From Caulobacteraceae bacterium (GTDB taxonomy: Bacteria; Pseudomonadota; Alphaproteobacteria; Caulobacterales; Caulobacteraceae): a DNA stretch of 34,392 nucleotides. Both the position numbers and the translations under genes were made by a program. Every line of letters begins with the position of its first letter. Position 1 is the first letter of the stretch. The notes beneath the pieces were generated by a model. It did not search any database and was not told the DNA's origin. It worked only from the letters and a program-made list of their open reading frames with translations. Positions 15,037-23,710 of this stretch are shown in pieces. The stretch is from assembly GCA_019695035.1 (NCBI GenBank), contig JAIBAU010000024.1, forward strand, positions 1 through 34,392, given 5' to 3'.

Positions 15037-16188
15037 GTGCGCCCTGCAGCCATCGCCGCGACCGGCCTCTACACCCCGCCTCATTCGATCTCGAACGAGG
15101 AGCTGGTCGAAGCCTTCAACGCCTACGTCGCGCGCTTCAACGCCGAGAACGCCGCCGGCGTCGAGGGAGGCGTCATCGAGGCGCTGACCCCCTCCTCGGT
15201 CGAATTCATCGAGAAGGCGTCGGGCATCAAGTCCCGCTTCGTCGTCGACAAGACCGGCATCCTGGATCCGGCGCGCATGCGGCCGCACATTCCGGACCGG
15301 GCCAATGACGAGATCTCGGTGCTGGCGGAGATGGCGGTGAAGGCGGCGGAGGAGGCGCTGGAGCGCTGGGGCAAGCCGCGAGACCGGATCGGCGCCGTGT
15401 TGTGCGCCGCCTCCAACATGCAGCGAGCCTACCCCGCCATGGCGGTCGAGGTGCAGCAGGCGCTGGGCCTGGGCGGCTTCGCCTTCGACATGAACGTGGC
15501 GTGCTCGTCGGCCACCTTCGGGATCAAGACGGCGGTCGACTACATCGCCAGCGGGTCTTGCGACGCGGTGCTGATGGTGAACCCGGAGATCTGCTCGGCT
15601 CACCTGAACTTCCGCGACCGCGACAGCCATTTCATCTTCGGCGACGTGGCCACCGCGGTGATCGTCGAGCGCGCTGATGAGGCGCAGGCCGGCTGGGACA
15701 TCCTGGGCACGCGTCTGAAGACCCAGTTCTCCAACAACATCCGCAACAACTTCGGCTTCCTCAACCGCACGGGCGACACCGTGGCGGGGCACGCCGACGC
15801 GGCCTTCGCCCCGGACGGCCCGGCCACGGACAAGCTGTTCGTCCAGCAGGGCCGCAAGGTGTTCAAGGAGGTGGTGCCGATGGTCTCGGACATGATCCTC
15901 GAGCACGCCGGCGACCTGGGGCTCGAGGCCTCGGCGCTAAAGCGGCTCTGGCTGCACCAGGCCAACATCAACATGAACGAGATGATCGGACGGCGCGTGC
16001 TGGGTCGTGACCCGAGCCGCGAGGAAAACGTGATCATCCTGGATGAGTACGCCAACACCTCGTCGGCCGGTTCGATCATCGCCTTCCATCGTCATTCCGA
16101 CGATATGACGGCCGGAGACCTCGGCCTGATCTGCAGCTTCGGAGCCGGCTATTCGGCCGGCACGGTGTTCGTCAGGAAGCGGGCGTGA
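15037..16188 (+). CDS. 3-oxoacyl-ACP synthase III family (KASIII)
   Basis: A 383-residue thiolase-fold condensing enzyme. The catalytic triad is visible: Cys in NVACSSATFG, His in LWLHQANINMNE and Asn in DEYANTSSAGS. It has N-terminal RPAAIAATGLYTPP as in KASIII enzymes. It resembles the longer (about 370-380 residues) KASIII subgroup that includes a Pseudomonas enzyme linking beta-oxidation products to fatty-acid synthesis, rather than the short housekeeping FabH; this is from memory. I chose GTG 15037 with GGAG at a good distance. An in-frame ATG at 15019 lacks a Shine-Dalgarno. Its stop overlaps the NTF2-like gene start, so they form a unit. Confidence 0.85.
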   Translation: MRPAAIAATGLYTPPHSISNEELVEAFNAYVARFNAENAAGVEGGVIEALTPSSVEFIEKASGIKSRFVVDKTGILDPARMRPHIPDRANDEISVLAEMAVKAAEEALERWGKPRDRIGAVLCAASNMQRAYPAMAVEVQQALGLGGFAFDMNVACSSATFGIKTAVDYIASGSCDAVLMVNPEICSAHLNFRDRDSHFIFGDVATAVIVERADEAQAGWDILGTRLKTQFSNNIRNNFGFLNRTGDTVAGHADAAFAPDGPATDKLFVQQGRKVFKEVVPMVSDMILEHAGDLGLEASALKRLWLHQANINMNEMIGRRVLGRDPSREENVIILDEYANTSSAGSIIAFHRHSDDMTAGDLGLICSFGAGYSAGTVFVRKRA

Positions 16189-16628
16189 CCGCCGGGCTGG
16201 ACCGCACCGACATCGGGGCCGTGGTGGACGCCATGTACGCCATGATCTCGGGCCCTGCCGGGCCCCGGGACTGGAGCCTGCAGCGCGAGATTTTCCACCC
16301 TGAGAGCCGCCAGATCCGCACCGGCGTCGACGTCGCCGGGAGGCCGTGGCTGAAGATCATGGGGCGCGAGGACTACATCGCCGACACGACCCCCTTCTTC
16401 GCCGCCAACGACTTCCACGAGATCGAGACGGCCAGGCGTATCGACGTGCTGGGCAACATGGCCCACGTCTGGTCCGCCTACGAGGCGCGGCGCCATCCGG
16501 ACGACGCCGAGCCCGAGCGCCGGGGCGTGAACTCGATCCAGCTCTATCGCGACGGCGAAGGCCGCTGGTCGATCGTCGCGATGATCTGGGACAACGAACG
16601 GCCGGGCGTTTCCGTCCAGCCGTTCTAG
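16185..16628 (+). CDS. NTF2/SnoaL-like protein
   Basis: A 147-residue protein starting at a GTG that overlaps the KASIII stop (GTGA), so translation is coupled. The pattern of an N-terminal helix (DIGAVVDAMYAMI), W-x-x-x-x-x-F-H-P (REIFHPES) and C-terminal strands (MAHVWSAYEARR, NSIQLYRDGEGRWSIVAMIWDNE) is that of the NTF2-like/DUF4440 superfamily, small cone-shaped folds that act as isomerases, hydrolases or ligand binders. The partner KASIII suggests a lipid or polyketide-like substrate, but the substrate is unknown. Confidence 0.8.
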   Translation: MTAGLDRTDIGAVVDAMYAMISGPAGPRDWSLQREIFHPESRQIRTGVDVAGRPWLKIMGREDYIADTTPFFAANDFHEIETARRIDVLGNMAHVWSAYEARRHPDDAEPERRGVNSIQLYRDGEGRWSIVAMIWDNERPGVSVQPF

Positions 16629-16635
16629 GTCCCGC

Positions 16636-17916
16636 CTATTCCTTGCCGGTCGGCTGGCCTCCGGGCGGAGGCGCGGCCGGGTGGTCGCGGGTCGCCGCTC
16701 CGGTGGCCGGCGAAACCGACGTCGCGGCCGCCGGCGTCTCGGCGGGCATATGCGCGGCCTTCCATTCCATGGCGGCGCGGATGCGGTTCTCCACCGACGG
16801 ATGGTCGTAGAAGAAGATTTCCTCGAGCGGGGTCGGCGACGGGGCCCGGTACTCAGCGGTCTTGATCAGCGCCTTGGCCATGCCGTCGGGCTCGTTGGCG
16901 TGGACCATGGAGAAGTGGTCCGCATCGGCTTCGACCTGACGGGTCAGGGTGTTGGTGGCCGGCGTGGCCAGCAGGCTGACGAAGGCCAGCACAGCAAAGA
17001 GCACCGGCATCGCCCCGGGGTCGCCGATCCCGGAGGCCGGGTTGGCCCCGAGCAGGCCGCGGAACAGCGGAAACAGGCGGTCCGTGAGCCAGAACGCCAC
17101 CACCGCCAGCAGGGTCAGGATGCCGGCCCCGATGAGGCCGTGGTTGTGAACGTAGTGACCCATCTCGTGCCCGACGACGGCGCGGATTTCGCTCATGTCC
17201 GCGTTTTTCTTGAACATGGCGTCGGACAGGGCCACGCGGGCCGATCCGAACAGACCCGACACATTGGCGGTGTAACGGTCGGACTGCTTCGTGCCGTTGT
17301 AGATGTAGATCTTGTCGTCCGGGGTGCCCGTCCGGTGCGCCAGCTCGACGACCGCGTCGCGCACCGCGCCGGGAGGCGCCGGCTGGTAGGTGTTGAGCAG
17401 CGGCTCGATGTAGACCGGAGCCAGCACCATGCCGGCCAGGGCGACCACCCCGACCAGCGCCCCGCCCCACAGCCACCAGATCCGGCGCTGGTTGCGGATA
17501 AGCAGATAGAGCAGCGCGATCACCACCGCGCCCACCACGGCGCCGATGGCCGACAGCATGGCGTTCTCGCCCAGCCAGGCCATCCAGGTCTGGTTGTTCA
17601 GGCCGTAGGACTTCTCGCGGTACCAGTTGGCGTAGAGCGCCCAGGGCAGGGTCAGCACCCAGCTGACCACCATGTAGACGAGGCCGACCACGAGACCGGA
17701 CAGGAAGCCCCGACGGTTCTCCGGATCGATCTTCTGGCGCAGGCCGGAGAAGATTCCCGACTTCACCATGATGAAGGCGGTCACCAGACTGACCAGGAAG
17801 CCCCACAGGATCAGCCAGTGGCCGCCGCGCGTGTAGGCGATGGCCTTGGCCATGTCGGCCGCAGACATCGTGTTCAGATAGGCCTGCGTCGCCGCAGCCG
17901 GATCGAAGTGTTCCAT
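16636..17916 (-). CDS. M48-family membrane metalloprotease (Ste24-like)
   Basis: A 426-residue protein with about six membrane segments. The zinc site is VVGHEMGHYVHNHG (HExxH near residues 251-255), with the third ligand Glu in VEADADHFS. This is the CAAX-protease/Ste24 layout, with large luminal and C-terminal parts, rather than the shorter HtpX form. The C-terminal 35 residues are Ala/Pro/Thr-rich and probably disordered. I chose the ATG at 17916, with GGGAGGG upstream, over a longer in-frame start at 17970. It ends 7 bp from the convergent NTF2-like gene. Likely role: turnover of membrane proteins; the substrate is unknown. Confidence 0.9.
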   Translation of the reverse strand: MEHFDPAAATQAYLNTMSAADMAKAIAYTRGGHWLILWGFLVSLVTAFIMVKSGIFSGLRQKIDPENRRGFLSGLVVGLVYMVVSWVLTLPWALYANWYREKSYGLNNQTWMAWLGENAMLSAIGAVVGAVVIALLYLLIRNQRRIWWLWGGALVGVVALAGMVLAPVYIEPLLNTYQPAPPGAVRDAVVELAHRTGTPDDKIYIYNGTKQSDRYTANVSGLFGSARVALSDAMFKKNADMSEIRAVVGHEMGHYVHNHGLIGAGILTLLAVVAFWLTDRLFPLFRGLLGANPASGIGDPGAMPVLFAVLAFVSLLATPATNTLTRQVEADADHFSMVHANEPDGMAKALIKTAEYRAPSPTPLEEIFFYDHPSVENRIRAAMEWKAAHMPAETPAAATSVSPATGAATRDHPAAPPPGGQPTGKE

Positions 17917-18087
17917 GCAATCACCCTCCCCTGGGAACGGCGAGAATGCGCCGGCGGGCCGGCTTGGCAAGTGAACTCGCCGTCAGGGATGTCCCCAGGC
18001 CGGGTCGCAACTGTGGAAAGATTACAGCGTTCGATTGCACGGGAGCCGCCTCTGTGGCTTTCAGCCGGGCAAGGGGCCAATCGAACC

Positions 18088-18441
18088 ATGATCCGTTTCC
18101 GTAAGCGCGCGTGCGCGCAGGCGCCACGCCTCGAACTGGCGGCAGAGATCGCCGAAACCCTGTTCCAGATGGGCGGCGCCGCGCACCGCGACCGCGTGGT
18201 CGAGGCCGTGCTGGCGGACCGGCGCAACCGCGGTCTGCCCGCCGATGACGCATTGAAGGTCGAACTGGTCGACGCCTTCGCCTGCTTCTGCGACCTGACA
18301 GGAGCCGACGGCCTCGGCGCGCCCATGTTCACCCTGCCGTTCGGGCCCAACACCCTGCGCTGGGCCCTTAAGGACGACACGGCTCGGTATGGCATCGCCG
18401 CCCCCGTCGTCTCGCTGCGACGCCGCACCGTGGACGCGTGA
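18088..18441 (+). CDS. hypothetical protein, tandem paralogue 1
   Basis: A 117-residue cytoplasmic protein. Its core (ELAAEIAETLFQMGGAAHRD, later FTLPFGPNTLRWAL) is shared with the next gene. AAGGGG lies about 12 nt before the ATG. No signal peptide or membrane segment. The helical N-terminal half with GGAAHRDRVVEAV could be a small winged-helix DNA-binding unit, but I cannot assign a family. It is divergent from the M48 gene across 171 bp. Confidence 0.78.
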   Translation: MIRFRKRACAQAPRLELAAEIAETLFQMGGAAHRDRVVEAVLADRRNRGLPADDALKVELVDAFACFCDLTGADGLGAPMFTLPFGPNTLRWALKDDTARYGIAAPVVSLRRRTVDA

Positions 18442-18508
18442 GGCCGAACGAAACAGAGGCTTGAAAGAACGCCGCTCGAATTGCGATTAACGTGAAGGGA
18501 GGCTGCGT

Positions 18509-18862
18509 ATGGTGAAGACACTGAAGGCGCGTCAGGCGGGTCACAGCCGCCGCACCCTCGCGTCCGAGATCGTCCGGACCCTGATCCTTCTTGGCGGCGC
18601 AGCGCACCGCGACCTGGTCCTGGACTCGGTGGTGATCGCCCGACGGCGCGACGGCAAGCCGGTGGAGCCCTCGCTCAAAGCCGAGCTGACGGCCGCCTTC
18701 GACGCCTACTGCGAGGGGCGCATGCGCGCGGGCACCTCGGCGCTCTTCACCCTGCCCTTCGGGCCGCAGTCGCTGCGCTGGGCGCTGATCGACCGGCCGT
18801 CGGTCAAGGTTGGCGCAGCCCACGCCCGCGCCGCCGCCGCGGCCAGCCGCCTCGACTCCTAG
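18509..18862 (+). CDS. hypothetical protein, tandem paralogue 2
   Basis: Also 117 residues, with the same core: TLASEIVRTLILLGGAAHRD and FTLPFGPQSLRWAL. The two align along about 80 residues with one gap. N- and C-terminal tails differ; this one ends in an Ala-rich tail. GGGAGG precedes the ATG. The gap of 67 bp from paralogue 1 suggests an operon but may hold a promoter. Its stop codon shares the CTAG palindrome with the stop of the convergent ppdK gene. Function unknown. Confidence 0.78.
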   Translation: MVKTLKARQAGHSRRTLASEIVRTLILLGGAAHRDLVLDSVVIARRRDGKPVEPSLKAELTAAFDAYCEGRMRAGTSALFTLPFGPQSLRWALIDRPSVKVGAAHARAAAAASRLDS

Positions 18863-21558
18863 CGGTCCTTCTCGCGCTCCACGCCCGACGCCCGGGCCAG
18901 GGCGGCCTGCGCCGCAGCCAAGCGCGCGATCGGCACGCGGTAGGGCGAGCAGCTGACGTAGTCGAGGCCGACCTCCTCACAGAAGGCGATCGAGGCCGGA
19001 TCGCCGCCGTGTTCGCCGCAGATGCCCAGCTTTACGCTGGGACGAGCCCTGCGCCCGCGTTCCGCGGCGAGGCGGATGAGGTCCCCGACGCCCTCCTGGT
19101 CGAGACTGACGAACGGATCCTTCTCGAAAACGCCCTTGTCGATGTAGGCGCCCAGGAACTTGCCCGCGTCGTCGCGGCTGATGCCGAAGGTGGTCTGGGT
19201 CAAGTCGTTGGTGCCGAACGAGAAGAACTCGGCGTTCTCGGCCAGGCGGTCGGCGGTCAGTGCGGCGCGCGGCAGTTCGATCATGGTGCCGACCATGTAG
19301 TCGAAGGCGGCGCCCGTCTCGACCTGAACCTGTTTCGCAACCCGGTCCGTCAAATCTCTGAGGAACTTCATTTCTTCCGCCTTGGCGACGAGCGGATGCA
19401 TGATCTCGGGCAGCACCGTGCGCCCTGCCTTGCCGGCTTCCACCACGGCCTCGCAGATCGCGCGCACCTGCATTTCGTAGATTTCAGGGAAGCTGATCCC
19501 CAGGCGGCATCCCCGCCACCCCAGCATGGGGTTGACCTCGTGCAGCTCGCGCGCACGGCGCATCAGCTTGTCGGCCGGCAATCCGGTCGCCTCCGCAACG
19601 GCGCGGACGTCGTCTTCGCCGTGCGGCAGGAATTCGTGCAGTGGCGGGTCGAGCAGCCGGATGGTGACCGGTAGGCCGTCCATGATTTCGAACAGTTCGA
19701 CGAAGTCGGCCCGCTGCATGGGCAGGATCTTGTCGAGGGCGGCGCGACGGCCGGCCTCGTCGTCGGCCAGGATCATTTCGCGGACCGCCGCGATCCGGTC
19801 GGCGTCGAAGAACATGTGCTCGGTGCGGCAAAGCCCGATGCCCTCGGCGCCGAAGCCGCGGGCGGTGCGGGCGTCCAGAGGGGTCTCGGCGTTGGCGCGC
19901 ACCTTGAGGCGACGCGCCTTGTCGGCCCAGCTCATCAGGCTGGCGAAGTCGCCCGACAGTTCAGGCTCGACCATCTTCATCTTGCCGGCCAGCACCTCGC
20001 CCCTCGAGCCGTCGATGGTGATGATCTCGCCGGTCCGGAAGGTGCGGCCGCGCGCGGTGAAGGAGGTCTGGTCCGCCGCGATGCTGATCTCCCCGGCGCC
20101 GGAGACGCAGGGCCGGCCCATGCCGCGGGCGACCACCGCGGCGTGACTGGTCATGCCCCCGCGACAGGTGACGATGCCGCGGGCCGCGTGCATGCCATGG
20201 ATGTCCTCGGGCGAGGTCTCCTCGCGCACCAGGATGACGGCCTCCCCCTGCCCGCCCAGGCGCTCGGCTTCGTCGGAGGAGAAGACCACCTTGCCGGTGG
20301 CGGCTCCGGGACTGGCGGGCAGGCCCGCGCCGATGACGTCGCGGCGGGCTTCGGGATCGATGGTCGGGTGGAGCAGTTGATCCAGGGACGCCGGCTCGAC
20401 CCGCAGGATCGCCTCCTCGTGGGTGATGCGTCCCTCGGCGGCCAGATCGACGGCGATCTTGAGCGCCGCCCTCGCGGTGCGCTTGCCGTTGCGGGTCTGG
20501 AGCATCCAGAGCTGGCCGTTCTCGACCGTGAACTCCACGTCCTGCATGTCGCGGTAGTGGGCCTCGAGCCGTGCGGCCACGTCGCGAAACTGGGCGAACA
20601 CCTCGGGCAGCGCCTCTTCCATGGACGGCGCGCGCTCGCCCATCTCCTCCCGCGCCACCCGGGTCAGCGACTGGGGCGTCCGGATGCCGGCGACCACGTC
20701 CTCGCCCTGGGCGTTGATCAGAAACTCGCCGTAGAGGCGCGCGTCCCCCGTCGACGGGTTGCGGGTGAAGGCCACGCCGGTGGCGCTGGTCTCTCCCATG
20801 TTGCCGAACACCATGGCCTGGACGTTGACCGCGGTTCCCCAGCTTTCGGGGATGTCGTGCATGCGCCGATAGAACTTGGCCCGATCGTTCATCCAGCTCG
20901 CGAAGACGGCGCCGATGGCGCCCCAGAGCTGCTCGCCGGCATCCTGGGGGAACGGACGGCCGAGGTCGCGCTCGACCGCGGCCTTGTAGTCGGCGACGAC
21001 CTTCTCCCAGTCGTCCGCCGATAGTTCGGTGTCGTTGGAGACGCCCAGCCGGTCTTTCCAGTCGTCGAGGATTTCCTCGAAGCCATGGTGCTCCAGTCCC
21101 AGCACCACGTTGGAGTACATCTGGATGAAACGGCGATAACTATCGAAAGCGAAACGTCGATCTCCCGAGAGCCTGGCCAGACCCTCGGCCGTCTCGTCGT
21201 TGAGGCCGAGATTCAGCACCGTGTCCATCATGCCGGGCATGGACGCCCGCGCCCCCGACCGCACCGAGACCAGCAGCGGATTGGACGGGTCCCCGAAACG
21301 CTTGCCGGTTACCGTCTCCACCCGGGCAAGCCCGGCCCGCACCTGCTCGTCCAGTCCGGCCGGGTAGCGGTCGCCGTCGGCGTAGTAGCGGACGCAGGCT
21401 TCGGTGGTGATGGTGAAGCCCGGCGGAACGGGCAGGCCGAGCGAACACATCTCGGCGAGGTTGGCGCCCTTGCCTCCCAGCAGATTCTTCATCGAGGCGT
21501 CGCCGTCGGCCGATCCGCCCCCGAAGCCGTAGACCCAACGCTCGTCCGAAGTCGTCAT
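18859..21558 (-). CDS. ppdK: pyruvate, phosphate dikinase
   Basis: An 899-residue enzyme of normal PPDK length. It interconverts pyruvate, ATP and phosphate with phosphoenolpyruvate, AMP and pyrophosphate. GGKGANLAEM (residues about 28-37) opens the ATP-grasp domain. The phosphorylated His is in GGMTSHAAVVARGMG (residue about 472). The C-terminal PEP/pyruvate barrel has GICGEHGGDP with the catalytic Cys near residue 847. It begins 1 nt after the glyS stop, so it is the third gene of a glyQ-glyS-ppdK unit. Its last codon overlaps the convergent paralogue 2 gene. Confidence 0.97.
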   Translation of the reverse strand: MTTSDERWVYGFGGGSADGDASMKNLLGGKGANLAEMCSLGLPVPPGFTITTEACVRYYADGDRYPAGLDEQVRAGLARVETVTGKRFGDPSNPLLVSVRSGARASMPGMMDTVLNLGLNDETAEGLARLSGDRRFAFDSYRRFIQMYSNVVLGLEHHGFEEILDDWKDRLGVSNDTELSADDWEKVVADYKAAVERDLGRPFPQDAGEQLWGAIGAVFASWMNDRAKFYRRMHDIPESWGTAVNVQAMVFGNMGETSATGVAFTRNPSTGDARLYGEFLINAQGEDVVAGIRTPQSLTRVAREEMGERAPSMEEALPEVFAQFRDVAARLEAHYRDMQDVEFTVENGQLWMLQTRNGKRTARAALKIAVDLAAEGRITHEEAILRVEPASLDQLLHPTIDPEARRDVIGAGLPASPGAATGKVVFSSDEAERLGGQGEAVILVREETSPEDIHGMHAARGIVTCRGGMTSHAAVVARGMGRPCVSGAGEISIAADQTSFTARGRTFRTGEIITIDGSRGEVLAGKMKMVEPELSGDFASLMSWADKARRLKVRANAETPLDARTARGFGAEGIGLCRTEHMFFDADRIAAVREMILADDEAGRRAALDKILPMQRADFVELFEIMDGLPVTIRLLDPPLHEFLPHGEDDVRAVAEATGLPADKLMRRARELHEVNPMLGWRGCRLGISFPEIYEMQVRAICEAVVEAGKAGRTVLPEIMHPLVAKAEEMKFLRDLTDRVAKQVQVETGAAFDYMVGTMIELPRAALTADRLAENAEFFSFGTNDLTQTTFGISRDDAGKFLGAYIDKGVFEKDPFVSLDQEGVGDLIRLAAERGRRARPSVKLGICGEHGGDPASIAFCEEVGLDYVSCSPYRVPIARLAAAQAALARASGVEREKDR

Positions 21559-21559
21559 C

Positions 21560-23710
21560 TCAACCCGTGATCAGAGAAAAGTCGGCGACCCGGCCCATGA
21601 GATCGCGCACCTGGCCAAGAAGCCGCAGCCGGTTGTCGCGTTCCGCGGCCACCTCGGAATTGACAAGCACCTTCTCGAAGAAGGCGTCGACCGGGCCGCG
21701 AAGACCAGCCAGCGCGGACATGGCGGCGGCGAAATCCTCGGCCTCCAAGGCAGCGGCGACGCGCGGCTCGGCGGCCCCCACGACGGAGGCCAGCGCGGTC
21801 TCCTCGGGCGCAGCGCCGGGGTGGGGTTGGGCCGCTCCCCTGGGCAAGGCGCCCTTCTTGGCCTCGGCCTTGAGGATGTTGCCCGCGCGGCGATAGCCGG
21901 CCAGCAGGTTGGCGCCGTCTTCGGTGGTCAGGAACCCGTCAAGCGCCTCCACCCGGGCGACAATCCGGACGAGGTCGTCGTCACCCAGTGCGAAGACGGC
22001 GTCGACCAGGTCGTGGCGCTTCCCCTGGTCGCGCAGGGAAACCTTGAGGCGATCGGCGAAGAAGGCCAGCAGCTCGACGACATGCGCGTCGGGCCCCGCG
22101 GGCGCGGCTCCGCGGGCGTCCAGGCGGCTCCGGGGCGTGTCCGACGGCTGCCCCTCCTGGACCACGTCCACCAGCTCCAGAGGGCCGTGCGGCGCGCGTC
22201 TGTGCGGGAAGGCCGCGTCGGCCTTCTGCAGAACGGCCGACAACGGCAACCTGAGGCCGCCCTCCAGCACGATGCGGATCACGCCCAGGGCGGCTCGGCG
22301 CAGCGCATAGGGGTCCTTCGATCCGGTCGGCTTCTCGTCGATCGCAAAGAAGCCCGCCAGGGTGTCGAGCTTGTCCGCCAGGGCCACGGCGACGGTCAGC
22401 GGGGCCGAGGGAGCGGCGTCCCCCGGTCCCTGCGGACGGTAGTGGTCGCGGACTGCGTCGGCGATCTCCGGGTCGATACGGGCTTCGCGGGCGTAGTAGC
22501 CGCCCATCACGCCCTGCAGTTCGGGGAACTCGCCGACCATGCCGGAGGCCAGGTCCGCCTTTGCGAGCCGCGCGGCGTCCTCGGCCTTGTCCGGATCGGC
22601 GCCCACCAGGGGTGCGATCTCGCGGGCCAGCGCCTGGATGCGGGACACCCGTTGGGCCATGGTCCCGAGACTGGCGTGGAAGGTTACGCCCTCCAGCTTC
22701 TTCAGCCAGCGGTCGAAGTTGTTGGCCGCCCGGTCCTGGTCCCAGAAGAAGCGCGCGTCGTTCAGGCGGGCGGACAGCACCCGGGCGTTGCCGGCGGCCA
22801 CCGCCGCGCCGCCGTCCGAGGCCTCGATGTTGGCGACCGTGATGAAGTGCGGCGCCAGCTTTCCTGTTCTGGGGTCTGAAACTGCGAAGTATTTCTGGTG
22901 GGTCCGCATCGACGTGCGGATCACCTCCGCCGGGAGATCAAGGAAAGCCGGATCCATCCCGCCGAGGATCGGCACGGGCCACTCGGCCAGTCCGGAGACC
23001 TCCTCGAGCAGCCCGATGTCGTCGACCAGGGACAGGCCGGCCCCCTCGCAGACCGCCTTGGCCTTCTCGAGGATGGCGGCCTTGCGGTCGTCCGCCGCGA
23101 GGACCACGAAGTTGTTCTGCAGCGCCTTGCGATAGTCGTCGAAGCCGCCGACGTGGAAGGGCTGGCCGGATCCCATGAAGCGGTGCCCCTGGGTCGTGTC
23201 CCCCGCGGCGAGACCGTCGATCTCGAACGGGACCACGCGCCCGTCGAAGAGGCAGACAATGCGCTGCAGCGGGCGGACCCAACGCAGGGTTCCGCGGCCC
23301 CAGGTCATGGACTTGGGCCAGGGGAAGGCCCGCACCACGACGTCCACCGTCTCGGCGATGATCTCGGCCGTCGGGCGCCCCTTGCGCTCGATCTTCGCAA
23401 AGAGCACGCCGTCGCGCTCCTCGAGCTGATCGCGGGTCAGGCCGGTGGAACGCAGGAAGCCTTCCAGCGCCTGCTCCGGCGCATTCGCGCGAGGACCCTT
23501 GCGCTCTTCCGAGCGGTCGGCCTGGGCGGCCGGCAGGCCTTCGATCACCAGCGCCAGGCGTCGCGGGCCCGCGAACGCCTGCATCGTCTCCCAGCCCAGC
23601 CCGGCGTCCCGCAGCCTTTCGCCGACCAGGCGCTCGAGGTCCCGGGCGGCCTGCGCCTGCATGCGGGCGGGGATTTCTTCGCTCAACAGTTCGAGCAGGA
23701 GCTGCGGCAT
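21560..23710 (-). CDS. glyS: glycyl-tRNA synthetase beta subunit
   Basis: A 716-residue protein starting [18 protein letters not shown], the standard GlyS opening. It forms the alpha2-beta2 glycyl-tRNA synthetase with GlyQ and supplies the tRNA-binding and HD/anticodon-like parts. Two low-complexity Pro/Arg/Gly-rich stretches, near residues 495-540 and 625-640, make it somewhat longer than the usual roughly 690. They contain PHRRAPHGPLELVDVVQEG and GALPRGAAQPHPGAAPEE. The ATG overlaps the glyQ stop (TGATG), so the two are coupled. Confidence 0.96.
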   Translation of the reverse strand: MPQLLLELLSEEIPARMQAQAARDLERLVGERLRDAGLGWETMQAFAGPRRLALVIEGLPAAQADRSEERKGPRANAPEQALEGFLRSTGLTRDQLEERDGVLFAKIERKGRPTAEIIAETVDVVVRAFPWPKSMTWGRGTLRWVRPLQRIVCLFDGRVVPFEIDGLAAGDTTQGHRFMGSGQPFHVGGFDDYRKALQNNFVVLAADDRKAAILEKAKAVCEGAGLSLVDDIGLLEEVSGLAEWPVPILGGMDPAFLDLPAEVIRTSMRTHQKYFAVSDPRTGKLAPHFITVANIEASDGGAAVAAGNARVLSARLNDARFFWDQDRAANNFDRWLKKLEGVTFHASLGTMAQRVSRIQALAREIAPLVGADPDKAEDAARLAKADLASGMVGEFPELQGVMGGYYAREARIDPEIADAVRDHYRPQGPGDAAPSAPLTVAVALADKLDTLAGFFAIDEKPTGSKDPYALRRAALGVIRIVLEGGLRLPLSAVLQKADAAFPHRRAPHGPLELVDVVQEGQPSDTPRSRLDARGAAPAGPDAHVVELLAFFADRLKVSLRDQGKRHDLVDAVFALGDDDLVRIVARVEALDGFLTTEDGANLLAGYRRAGNILKAEAKKGALPRGAAQPHPGAAPEETALASVVGAAEPRVAAALEAEDFAAAMSALAGLRGPVDAFFEKVLVNSEVAAERDNRLRLLGQVRDLMGRVADFSLITG

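Noticed and set aside
16681..18087. The N-terminal part of a long plus-strand frame preceding paralogue 1
   Set aside because: It overlaps the M48 protease gene antisense. Only the part from ATG 18088 shows conserved sequence and a ribosome-binding site.
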